From UBA6264 sp964531505 (GTDB taxonomy: Bacteria; Patescibacteriota; Patescibacteriia; UBA2591; UBA6264), in contig CAZHDT010000020.1 of NCBI GenBank assembly GCA_964531505.1, positions 1-10,645 of the forward strand: a stretch of DNA of 10,645 nucleotides, read 5' to 3'. How positions within the stretch are numbered: the first letter of the stretch is position 1; each line of letters opens with the position of its first letter. This document shows, piece after piece, positions 1-6,191 of the stretch. Both the position numbers and the translations under genes were made by a program. The notes beneath the pieces were generated by a model. The model saw only the letters and a list, made by a program, of their open reading frames with translations, was not told the DNA's origin and did no database searches.

Positions 1-16
1 TTACAATTAAGATTTT

Positions 17-3000
17 ATGACAAAAGACAAAATTAAAGATAATAAAATTAATGAGCCAGCAAAAAAGAAAGAAGATTATGGGGCCAAGCAAATAACAATT
101 TTAGAAGGGTTGGCGCCCGTTAGAAAAAGACCGGCTATGTATATTGGTTCAACCAGTTTAAGAGGGTTACATCATCTGGTTTGGGAGGTGGTTGATAACG
201 GAATCGATGAGGCAATCGGCGGTTTTTGTGATAATTTGGAAGTTGAATTATTGCCGGAAAATAAAATTAGAGTGTCTGATAATGGACGAGGTATTCCGGT
301 TGATATTCATAAAGCAACTGGCACTTCTGCTTTGGAAGTGGTGATGACCAAACTTCATGCCGGTGGAAAATTTGAAAGCGGCGCTTATCGGGTTTCCGGG
401 GGTTTGCATGGGGTGGGAGTTTCTGTTGTTAATGCTTTATCCTTTTATCTTAAAGCCGAAGTAAAAAGGGAAGGTAAATTATGGGTTCAGGAATATAAAA
501 GGGGCGTGCCAATGAATAAAGTTAAAGCAGTTGGTCCGGCGCAAGGAACCGGGACAATTATTACTTTTCAGGCTGATTCGGAAATTTTTGAAAGAATTGA
601 GTTTGATTGGAAGGCTATTATTTCCCATCTTAGGCAACAAGCCTATTTGACCCAAGGGCTTAAAATGAAAATTATTGACAGTCGTAATGAAGCCGAGCCA
701 AAATCGTATGCATTTTATTTTGAAGGTGGCATCGCTTCTTTTGTCCGCTATTTAAATCGAAACAATGAAACCAAGCAGGAAAATATTTTTTCTGTTAAAA
801 AAGAAACAGAAAAAATTTCTGTGGAAGTCGCTTTGCAATATACTGAAGATTATAAAGAATCTTTATTGGGGTTTGCCAATAATATATATACTCCGGAGGG
901 CGGAATGCATATTGTCGGTTTTAGAACCGCTTTAACTAGAGTTTTAAATAATTACGCGAGAGAAAAACAATATTTAAAAGAAAAAGACGCTAATCTGGGA
1001 GGCGATGATGTAAGGGAAGGATTAAGCGCGGTTGTCAGTGTGCGTTTAGTTGACCCTCAATTTGAAGGTCAAACTAAAGCTAAATTGGGGAATAACGAAG
1101 CTCGGTCAGCGGTTGATTCTGTTTTTTCAACTGCTTTTAAAGAATTTTTAGAAGAAAATCCTAAAGATGCTGAAGCGATTATTGGAAAATGTATTTTATC
1201 AGCTAGAGCTCGTTTAGCCGCTCGGTCAGCCAGGGAAACGGTTTTAAGAAAAGGGGTTTTAGATAGTTTAGCCTTGCCGGGAAAGTTGGCTGACTGTTCT
1301 TCTAAGGAGCCTCAAAAATGTGAATTATATATTGTTGAGGGAGACAGCGCCGGTGGCTCTTGTTTCGCTGGAGAAACAGAAATCGCTTTAGTAGATGGGA
1401 GAAATATTAGTTTTAAGAAATTGATGAAAGAAGATAAAGCTGGTAAGAAAAATTATTGTTATACAATTAAAAAAGACGGAATGATTGGTATAGAGAAAAT
1501 AAAAAATCCGAGAAAAACTAAGACCAATGCTAAAGTAATAAAAATTATTCTTGACAATCAAGAAGAAATTATTTGCACGTCGGATCATTTGTTTATGTTA
1601 AGAGATGGTTTTTATAAGAAAGCGGGAGATCTTTCCACATTCGATTCTTTAATGCCGTTTAGAAAAAAATTATCAAAGATTAATAAGAGAATCACGATTA
1701 AAAACTATGAAATGGTTTATGATATTAAAAGAAAATGGTGGATTTTTACTCATCTTTTAGCTGATCAATATAATTTAGAAAGAGGAGTTTATTTAAAGGA
1801 TGATGGAGATTGTAGACATCACGTTGATTTCAATAAATTAAATAATAATCCTGAAAATTTGATAAGAATGCCCAAAATGGATCACATTCTATATCATAGT
1901 AGTCTTTTAGAAAAAACTCTGCACAGTGATAAATCTAAAGAAAAATCAAGATTAGCTCATCAAAATAAAGAATATAAGGAAAAAATTAAAAAGATTATGA
2001 CTACGTCAGAGATGAGAGAAATGTTAAGCCTTAGGGCAAAAAAACAATGGGAAAATAAAGAATACAAAGATTATATGACCAAAAAGTTTTTGGAATTTTA
2101 TAACAACAATCTGGAATATAGGAAGAGAAATAATAAATTATTAAACAAATCTCAAAAAAAATATTGGTCAGAAGAGGGAAATAGAAAAAAGCAATCAGAA
2201 AAAGTTATGAGATATTTTCAAGAGCACCCGGAGGCAAAAGAACACAATTCTTTAAAAGCTAAAATAGAATGGAGTAATCCTCAATTAATCGCTTGGCGAA
2301 GTGAGAAAACCAAAGAACAATGGACAATGGATTTTAGAAAAAAAAGAAAAATTTCTTATCAAAAAACTTACGAAGAAAAATTTCTTAAATTGATGCGCGT
2401 TATTTTCGAAGAATATGGCCAAATTGATAAAGAAAGATACAAGGAAAGGAGATTAAAATTAAATGATAAAAATCTTTTAAAATATGAAACGGCTTGTGAA
2501 AGATTTTTTGACAACGAAGAAGTGAGATTAAAAGAGGCGGTTGAAAATTATAATCATAAAATAAAAAAGATAATAAAATTGAAAAGACAAATAGATGTCT
2601 ATGATTTAGAGGTAGAAAATACGCACAATTTCGCTCTTGCTAGCGGGGTGTTTGTTCATAATTGTAAAATGGGGCGGGATAGGAATTTTCAAGCGATCCT
2701 TCCTTTAAGAGGAAAAGTTTTAAATGTGGAAAGAGCTAGACTTGATAAAATTTTAGCTAATCAGGAATTAAAATCATTGGTTATCGCTTTGGGTACGAAT
2801 ATCGGTGAACAGTTTGATATTAGCAAACTGCGTTATCATAAAGTGATAATTATGTCTGACGCGGATTCAGATGGTATGCATATTAGGACCCTTTTATTAA
2901 CTTTCTTTTATCGTTATTTTCCAACCCTAATTCAAGAGGGGCATATTTATATTGCGCGTCCGCCTTTATATCGAATTAAAACTGGAAAATCAACTCAATA

Positions 3001-3424
3001 TTTTTATTCTGAAGAAGAAAAAATAAAATTTTTAGAAAATTTTTCAAACGAAAGAAATAAAGAAAAAAAATCCGATTCAATAATTAAAAATAAAAAAGAA
3101 GAAAAGGTTTTAGCCAAAGGGTTTAAATTAAAAGAAATTGATTCGGAAAAAGAAGAGCAACAGGAAGAAGGGGGAGTTAATATAATAAAAGAAGAAAAAA
3201 TTCCCGGAGTAACAATTCAACGTTATAAAGGTTTGGGAGAAATGAATCCGGAAGAACTTTTTAAAACTACCATGGACCCCGAACAAAGAATTTTAAAAAG
3301 AGTGGAAGTAAATGATGTAGCCAAAACAGATGAAATTTTTGAAATTCTCATGGGCAAAGAAGTCCACGCTAGAAAACGGTTTATTCAAACTCATGCCAAA
3401 GGAGTGGAAAACCTTGATATTTAA
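17..3424 (+). CDS. gyrB: DNA gyrase subunit B precursor, interrupted by an in-frame HNH intein
   Basis: ATP-binding subunit of type IIA topoisomerase, which with GyrA introduces negative supercoils. The 1135-residue precursor splits into N-extein 1-448, intein 449-882 and C-extein 883-1135, giving a 701-residue mature protein. The GHKL ATPase shows WEVVDN (E57 general base, N61), DNGRG at 88-92, GGLHGVG at 128-134 and the QTK lysine K354. The TOPRIM domain shows EGDSAGGS at 441-448 and, after the intein, DADSDG at 948-953. QRYKGLGEMNP at 1068-1078 and PLRGKVLNVE favour GyrB, though ParE shares much of this. A charged, low-complexity stretch at about 1012-1062 lengthens the TOPRIM region. The ATG at 17 is the only start, because an in-frame TAA lies at 8-10. 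No Shine-Dalgarno is visible. Identity is certain; splicing activity is inferred from intact splice-site residues. Confidence 0.97.
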   Translation: MTKDKIKDNKINEPAKKKEDYGAKQITILEGLAPVRKRPAMYIGSTSLRGLHHLVWEVVDNGIDEAIGGFCDNLEVELLPENKIRVSDNGRGIPVDIHKATGTSALEVVMTKLHAGGKFESGAYRVSGGLHGVGVSVVNALSFYLKAEVKREGKLWVQEYKRGVPMNKVKAVGPAQGTGTIITFQADSEIFERIEFDWKAIISHLRQQAYLTQGLKMKIIDSRNEAEPKSYAFYFEGGIASFVRYLNRNNETKQENIFSVKKETEKISVEVALQYTEDYKESLLGFANNIYTPEGGMHIVGFRTALTRVLNNYAREKQYLKEKDANLGGDDVREGLSAVVSVRLVDPQFEGQTKAKLGNNEARSAVDSVFSTAFKEFLEENPKDAEAIIGKCILSARARLAARSARETVLRKGVLDSLALPGKLADCSSKEPQKCELYIVEGDSAGGSCFAGETEIALVDGRNISFKKLMKEDKAGKKNYCYTIKKDGMIGIEKIKNPRKTKTNAKVIKIILDNQEEIICTSDHLFMLRDGFYKKAGDLSTFDSLMPFRKKLSKINKRITIKNYEMVYDIKRKWWIFTHLLADQYNLERGVYLKDDGDCRHHVDFNKLNNNPENLIRMPKMDHILYHSSLLEKTLHSDKSKEKSRLAHQNKEYKEKIKKIMTTSEMREMLSLRAKKQWENKEYKDYMTKKFLEFYNNNLEYRKRNNKLLNKSQKKYWSEEGNRKKQSEKVMRYFQEHPEAKEHNSLKAKIEWSNPQLIAWRSEKTKEQWTMDFRKKRKISYQKTYEEKFLKLMRVIFEEYGQIDKERYKERRLKLNDKNLLKYETACERFFDNEEVRLKEAVENYNHKIKKIIKLKRQIDVYDLEVENTHNFALASGVFVHNCKMGRDRNFQAILPLRGKVLNVERARLDKILANQELKSLVIALGTNIGEQFDISKLRYHKVIIMSDADSDGMHIRTLLLTFFYRYFPTLIQEGHIYIARPPLYRIKTGKSTQYFYSEEEKIKFLENFSNERNKEKKSDSIIKNKKEEKVLAKGFKLKEIDSEKEEQQEEGGVNIIKEEKIPGVTIQRYKGLGEMNPEELFKTTMDPEQRILKRVEVNDVAKTDEIFEILMGKEVHARKRFIQTHAKGVENLDI
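1799..1885 (+). other. HNH nuclease core inside the intein
   Basis: GyrB precursor residues 595-623 read as an HNH (beta-beta-alpha metal) nuclease core. H601-H602 are followed by VDFNKLNNNPENL (603-615), with N614 in the usual Asn position and H623 as the likely final metal ligand. This is the standard HH-x(n)-NN-x3-NL-x(n)-H pattern of homing endonucleases. The catalytic residues look intact, so the element may still be able to home. Activity cannot be judged from sequence alone, and the recognition site would be expected to span the uninterrupted gyrB TOPRIM codons. Confidence 0.85.
1919..2344 (+). repeat. Degenerate repeated basic/aromatic modules in the intein, probable DNA-binding array
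   Basis: Residues about 635-776 contain a run of short related units. Each has an aromatic or similar residue, then a short polar/acidic stretch (often N-x-E), then a tyrosine or Arg/Lys and a basic helix. Clear copies start at H648 (QNKEYKEK), W678 (ENKEYKDY), Y695 (NNNLEYRKR), W717 (SEEGNRKK), F734 (QEHPEAKE), W752 (SNPQLIAW) and W769 (TMDFRKKR). Spacing is mostly 17-18 residues. Similar modules (for example NUMOD3-type) follow HNH or GIY-YIG cores in homing nucleases and read the DNA target. The repeat is seen directly; its DNA-binding role is inference. Confidence 0.65.
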
Positions 3425-3427
3425 CCA

Positions 3428-3455
3428 TTGTGCTTTTAAAGAGAGTTGTTATACT
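3428..3455 (+). promoter_or_regulatory. Candidate sigma-70-type promoter upstream of secE
   Basis: TTGTGC at 3428-3433 and TATACT at 3450-3455 are separated by 16 bases and match the -35/-10 consensus fairly well. Transcription would start near 3461, placing the hairpin at 3467-3483 at the very 5' end of the secE-nusG message. In so A/T-rich a sequence, chance matches are common, so this is only a candidate. Confidence 0.3.
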
Positions 3456-3466
3456 TGAAAGGCCTG

Positions 3467-3487
3467 AGGCCTGTTAAAGGTCTTTTT
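3467..3487 (+). terminator. Candidate hairpin terminator after gyrB
   Basis: AGGCCT (3467-3472), a five-base loop GTTAA and AGGTCT (3478-3483) can form a 6-bp stem with one G-U pair, followed directly by a short T run to 3487. Because AGGCCT also occurs at 3460-3465, an alternative stem AAAGGCC (3458-3464) with GGTCTTT (3479-3485) competes for the same 3' arm. The short T tract makes termination modest at best. It sits 43 bases after the gyrB stop and before secE. Confidence 0.45.
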
Positions 3488-3515
3488 AAGAATTATTAAA
3501 TTTAAAAATATAAAA

Positions 3516-3698
3516 ATGTTTAAAAAAATAAATAATTATATTAAAAATTCTATTGCTGAATTAAAAAGAGTAAGCTGGCCGACTAAAAAAATAACCTGGC
3601 AAAATACTTTTTTAGTGGTGGGAATCAGTTTAGGGCTGGCATTTTTTTTAGGGATAGTAGATTTTATTCTCACCCAAATTTTACAATTGGTAATATAG
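3516..3698 (+). CDS. secE: Preprotein translocase subunit SecE
   Basis: Small essential subunit of the SecYEG channel that clamps SecY in the cytoplasmic membrane. The 60-residue protein has the single-helix form usual outside the Enterobacteria. A basic amphipathic N-terminal part carries the family signature ELKRVSWPTKK (about 15-25), then one hydrophobic membrane segment spans about residues 31-58. The ATG is preceded only by A/T-rich sequence with no Shine-Dalgarno. It lies 45 bases ahead of nusG, the classical secE-nusG pairing, which supports the call for so short a gene. It ends with TAG, one of only two TAG stops in the window. Confidence 0.95.
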   Translation: MFKKINNYIKNSIAELKRVSWPTKKITWQNTFLVVGISLGLAFFLGIVDFILTQILQLVI

Positions 3699-3743
3699 GT
3701 TTTATTTTAAAAAGAAAAATTATAAATTTAAGCAAGTATTTAT

Positions 3744-4289
3744 ATGCCTAAGCAAATACAAAAAGAAGGACGTTGTTGGTACGCAATTCATGTTTATTCT
3801 GGATATGAAGAAAATGTGGCGGAAAATTTGAAACAAAAAATTGAGTCCATGGATATTTCCGATAAAATTTTTAATGTTTTAGTTCCCACAGAAAAAAGAA
3901 TTAAAATAAAAAATGGCCATCGGCGAACAATTAGGGAAAAAATTTTTCCAGGCTATGTCTTAGTAGAAATGTTAGTGACGGATGATTCTTGGTATGTCGT
4001 AAGAAACACGCCAGGGGTAACTGGTTTTATCGGTTCTGGCACGACTCCAATTTCTTTAGCTGACGAGGAAATCAGGGAAATTCAAAAAAGAATGGGAGTA
4101 GAAGAGCCGAAATATAAAATTGATATTGAAATCGGCGCGCCAGTTAGAATTATTGACGGCCCCTTTAAAGGATTTGAAGGAAAAGTTTCTAAAATAGATG
4201 AGGAAAGGGGAAGAATTAAGGTTTTAATATCCGTTTTTGGTAGAGAAACTCCGGCTGAATTGGATTTTTTACAGATTAAAAAAATATAA
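3744..4289 (+). CDS. nusG: Transcription termination/antitermination factor NusG
   Basis: Binds the RNA polymerase clamp and modulates elongation, pausing and coupling to Rho or ribosomal S10. The 181-residue length is typical. The NGN domain begins with CWYAIHVYSGYEENVAENL (residues 11-29) and contains the signature FPGYVLVEM and the RNTPGVTGFIG stretch. The C-terminal KOW domain (about 128-181) carries GAPVRIIDGPFKGFEGKV and ends in the conserved ELDFLQIKKI. It lies between secE and rplK as in most bacteria. No Shine-Dalgarno is seen; the spacer to rplK (4290-4331) is almost entirely A/T. Confidence 0.97.
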   Translation: MPKQIQKEGRCWYAIHVYSGYEENVAENLKQKIESMDISDKIFNVLVPTEKRIKIKNGHRRTIREKIFPGYVLVEMLVTDDSWYVVRNTPGVTGFIGSGTTPISLADEEIREIQKRMGVEEPKYKIDIEIGAPVRIIDGPFKGFEGKVSKIDEERGRIKVLISVFGRETPAELDFLQIKKI

Positions 4290-4292
4290 ATT

Positions 4293-4311
4293 ATTAAAAT
4301 ATATTTTTAAT
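4293..4311 (+). repeat. A/T-only inverted repeat between nusG and rplK
   Basis: ATTAAAA (4293-4299) and TTTTAAT (4305-4311) are perfect inverted arms around a TATAT loop. The stem has only A-U pairs and is weak, so a regulatory role is doubtful. It is listed because it is the only structure in this spacer. Confidence 0.4.
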
Positions 4312-4331
4312 TAAATATTATAAATATCAAT

Positions 4332-4766
4332 ATGGCGAAAAAAGTAAAAACAATCCTTAAACTCCAAATTTCAGCTGCCCAAGCTAATCCGGCGCCTCCA
4401 GTGGGACCGGCTTTAGGGCAACATGGATTAAATATCGCTGAATTTTGTCAGAAATTTAATGAACAGACAAAAGATCAAATTGGCAACACGGTTCCTGTGG
4501 AAATCACAGTCTATGAAGACCGAACTTATAGTTTTATTTTTAAAACTCCTTTAACTGCTGAATTAATTAAAAAAGCAGCGGGGATAGAAAAGGGGTCTAA
4601 AGAGCCTTTACAAAAGAAAGTGGCCAAAATTAGTCGGGAAAAGGTGAGAGAAATCGCTAAAATTAAAATGCCGGATTTAAATACTGATGATATAAGCCAG
4701 GCGATGAAAATTATAGAGGGTACCGCTAGACAGATGGGAGTTGAAGTAGAAGCAGAAAAAGATTAA
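4332..4766 (+). CDS. rplK: 50S ribosomal protein L11 (uL11)
   Basis: Forms the GTPase-associated centre with the 23S rRNA thiostrepton loop and supports factor binding. The 144-residue length is close to the usual 141. The N-terminal domain has QISAAQANPAPPVGPALGQ (residues 12-30) followed by HGLNIAEFCQKFN, the proline-rich hinge region targeted by thiostrepton in other bacteria. The C-terminal rRNA-binding domain starts near KTPLTAELIKKAAGI and ends with MKIIEGTARQMGVEVE, all conserved. It is 29 bases upstream of rplA in the standard pair. The start ATG lacks a Shine-Dalgarno, as for its neighbours. Confidence 0.98.
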   Translation: MAKKVKTILKLQISAAQANPAPPVGPALGQHGLNIAEFCQKFNEQTKDQIGNTVPVEITVYEDRTYSFIFKTPLTAELIKKAAGIEKGSKEPLQKKVAKISREKVREIAKIKMPDLNTDDISQAMKIIEGTARQMGVEVEAEKD

Positions 4767-4795
4767 TTCTAAATTTTTAAAATAAATTAAATAGT

Positions 4796-5473
4796 ATGAC
4801 AGGGAAAAAATATCAAGAAATTAAATCTAAAATAGAACCTGATAAAGAATATTCTTTATCAGAAGCAATTGATTTTATTAAAGAAAACAAAATCGCTAAA
4901 TTTGATGAATCAATTGAAATCCATATTCATTTGGGAATTAATCCGAGAAAAACAGAACAACAAGTAAGGGGAATGGTGGTTTTGCCGGAAGGGGCAATTA
5001 AAACAAAAAGAGTGGCTGCTTTTGTCACTCCTGCTAAAGAAAAAGAAGCTAAGGAAGCGGGAGCGGACTTAGTTGGTGGAAAAAGTTTAATTGAAGAAAT
5101 TAAAAATACTGGCAAATGTGAATTTGACGTGGCTGTTGCCGAACCGGAATTAATGAAAGAAATGTCTTTAATTGCTAAAATTCTTGGCCCAAAAGGAATG
5201 ATGCCTAATCCAAAAACTGAAACTGTTACCATTGAAATTAAAAAAGTGATTGAGCTGTTAAAAAAGGGAAAAATAAATTTTAAAAGCGATGCGGGAGCAA
5301 ATATTCATCAGGCAGTCGGAAAAGTTTCCTGGCCAAAGGAAAAAATAAAAAATAATGCGGAAGCATTTCTAGATGTTTTAAAAAAATTAAGGCCGGGCGG
5401 AGTTAAAGGAAATTTTATCAAGACGATTGTTTTAAGTTCGACAATGGGACCGGGACTTAAAATTCAATTATAA
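4796..5473 (+). CDS. rplA: 50S ribosomal protein L1 (uL1)
   Basis: Forms the mobile L1 stalk that guides deacylated tRNA out of the E site; in many bacteria it also represses its own operon. The 225-residue length is normal. Visible family signatures include HLGINPRKTEQQVRG (about 45-59), the AGADLVGG segment of the inserted domain, GPKGMMPNPKTETVT (about 131-145), and the closing SSTMGPGLKIQL. Domain I is formed by both ends of the chain, domain II by the middle. I saw no L1-type RNA operator in the A/T-only leader before rplK. Unusually, the next gene is tmk, not rplJ. Confidence 0.97.
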   Translation: MTGKKYQEIKSKIEPDKEYSLSEAIDFIKENKIAKFDESIEIHIHLGINPRKTEQQVRGMVVLPEGAIKTKRVAAFVTPAKEKEAKEAGADLVGGKSLIEEIKNTGKCEFDVAVAEPELMKEMSLIAKILGPKGMMPNPKTETVTIEIKKVIELLKKGKINFKSDAGANIHQAVGKVSWPKEKIKNNAEAFLDVLKKLRPGGVKGNFIKTIVLSSTMGPGLKIQL

Positions 5474-5494
5474 TATTAAAAATTTATAATATTA
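5468..5494 (+). promoter_or_regulatory. Tandem 11-base repeat with two TATAAT boxes before tmk
   Basis: TTATAATATTA occurs at 5468-5478 and again at 5484-5494, 16 bases apart. Each copy contains a perfect -10 hexamer TATAAT (5469-5474 and 5485-5490). The first copy overlaps the rplA stop codon. No good -35 hexamer lies 16-18 bases upstream of either, so promoter activity for tmk is only a possibility, and A/T-rich sequence gives such matches by chance. Confidence 0.3.
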
Positions 5495-5504
5495 TTATAT
5501 TAAA

Positions 5505-6191
5505 ATGAAGAAAGGAAAATTTATTGTTTTGGAAGGAACTGACGGGTCAGGTAAAAGCACGCAGTTTGATTTACTTTTAAAAAAATTAAAAGAAAAGAAA
5601 ATTAATTTCAAAACCTTGAATTTTCCTCGCTATAATCAGCCCTCTTCTTATTTTGTTCAAGAATATTTAAGAGGTTCTTATGGAAGTTTAAAAGAGGTAA
5701 GTGCTTATCGCGCTTCTTTTTTTTATGCCTTAGATAGGTTTGCTGCTTCATTTGAATTGAAAAAATGGTTGAATCAGGGTATTAATGTTTTTTCTGACCG
5801 TTATGTCGGTTCCAATTTAGGCCATCAGGGGGCGAAAATAATGGATAATGATAAAAGAAAGGAATTTTATCAATGGATTCAGGAATTGGAATACGGAATC
5901 TTAGGATTGCCTCAGCCTAATTTAAATATTTTTCTTCATGTTCCGGGAAAAGTGGCTTTTGATTTGATTAACCAGAGAAAAGATAAAAAGTATTTAAAGA
6001 AAAAAAAGAGAGACATTCATGAGAAAAATGTCTCCTACCTTATCAAGGCGGAAAGGATTTTTTGTGAAGTGGCGGATTTATATCCCGATAGTTATTTTAA
6101 AATAGAATGTTATTCTCAAGGGGAAATGCTTTCTAAAAAAGAAATTTCAGAAAAAATTTGGCAAAAAATAAGCCGGATTTTAAAAGTTTAA
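5505..6191 (+). CDS. tmk: Thymidylate (dTMP) kinase
   Basis: Phosphorylates dTMP to dTDP with ATP, the step before dTTP in DNA precursor synthesis. The 228-residue protein has the P-loop EGTDGSGKST at 10-19 (K17 binds phosphate), the dTMP-site stretch NFPRYNQP (39-46), and the DRY motif (D98-R99-Y100) continuing VGSNLGHQGAK. A lysine-rich LID lies at about 158-174. The P-loop has no arginine while the LID is strongly basic, the arrangement known for type II (E. coli-like) enzymes. The FPRY segment replaces the TREPG motif of many bacterial enzymes. A related deoxynucleoside monophosphate kinase is the main alternative. It follows rplA by 31 bases and overlaps corA tail to tail by four bases. 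Confidence 0.88.
   Translation: MKKGKFIVLEGTDGSGKSTQFDLLLKKLKEKKINFKTLNFPRYNQPSSYFVQEYLRGSYGSLKEVSAYRASFFYALDRFAASFELKKWLNQGINVFSDRYVGSNLGHQGAKIMDNDKRKEFYQWIQELEYGILGLPQPNLNIFLHVPGKVAFDLINQRKDKKYLKKKKRDIHEKNVSYLIKAERIFCEVADLYPDSYFKIECYSQGEMLSKKEISEKIWQKISRILKV

Larger units (their letters stand above)
1361..2662 (+). mobile_element. GyrB intein with HNH homing-endonuclease domain (434 aa)
   Basis: Protein-splicing element inserted directly after GDSAGGS of the TOPRIM domain. It begins with C449 (CFAGETEIAL, block A) and has block B ending TSDH (T521, H524). Block F reads VYDLEV (861-866) followed by NTHNF. Block G reads ASGVFVHN (H881, N882), and C883 is the +1 nucleophile. All residues needed for class 1 splicing are present. 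Removing 449-882 restores a gap-free GyrB motif, GGSCKMGRDRNFQ. The middle holds an HNH core (about 595-623) and repeated basic modules (about 635-776). Known relative: the Synechocystis GyrB intein, described in the literature as an HNH-type intein of about the same length; from memory its N-terminal half is strikingly similar. One 60-base line inside (1921-1980) has 16 G/C against 22 in a host line (541-600), a weak sign of different composition. Confidence 0.95.

Noticed and set aside
1388..1588. Minus-strand open frame inside the intein.
   Set aside because: It is antisense to conserved intein blocks A and B, is low in complexity and has no recognisable protein similarity.
3425..3515. tRNA-Trp or rpmG gene, often found just before secE.
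   Set aside because: The interval has no cloverleaf arms, no T-loop sequence and no L33 coding sequence.
4290..4331. L1-type autoregulatory RNA site upstream of rplK.
   Set aside because: The leader is almost purely A/T and lacks the G/C-containing helix that resembles the 23S rRNA L1 site.
4927..5232. Minus-strand open frame of about 100 codons within rplA.
   Set aside because: It lies entirely opposite highly conserved L1 sequence and shows no family features of its own.
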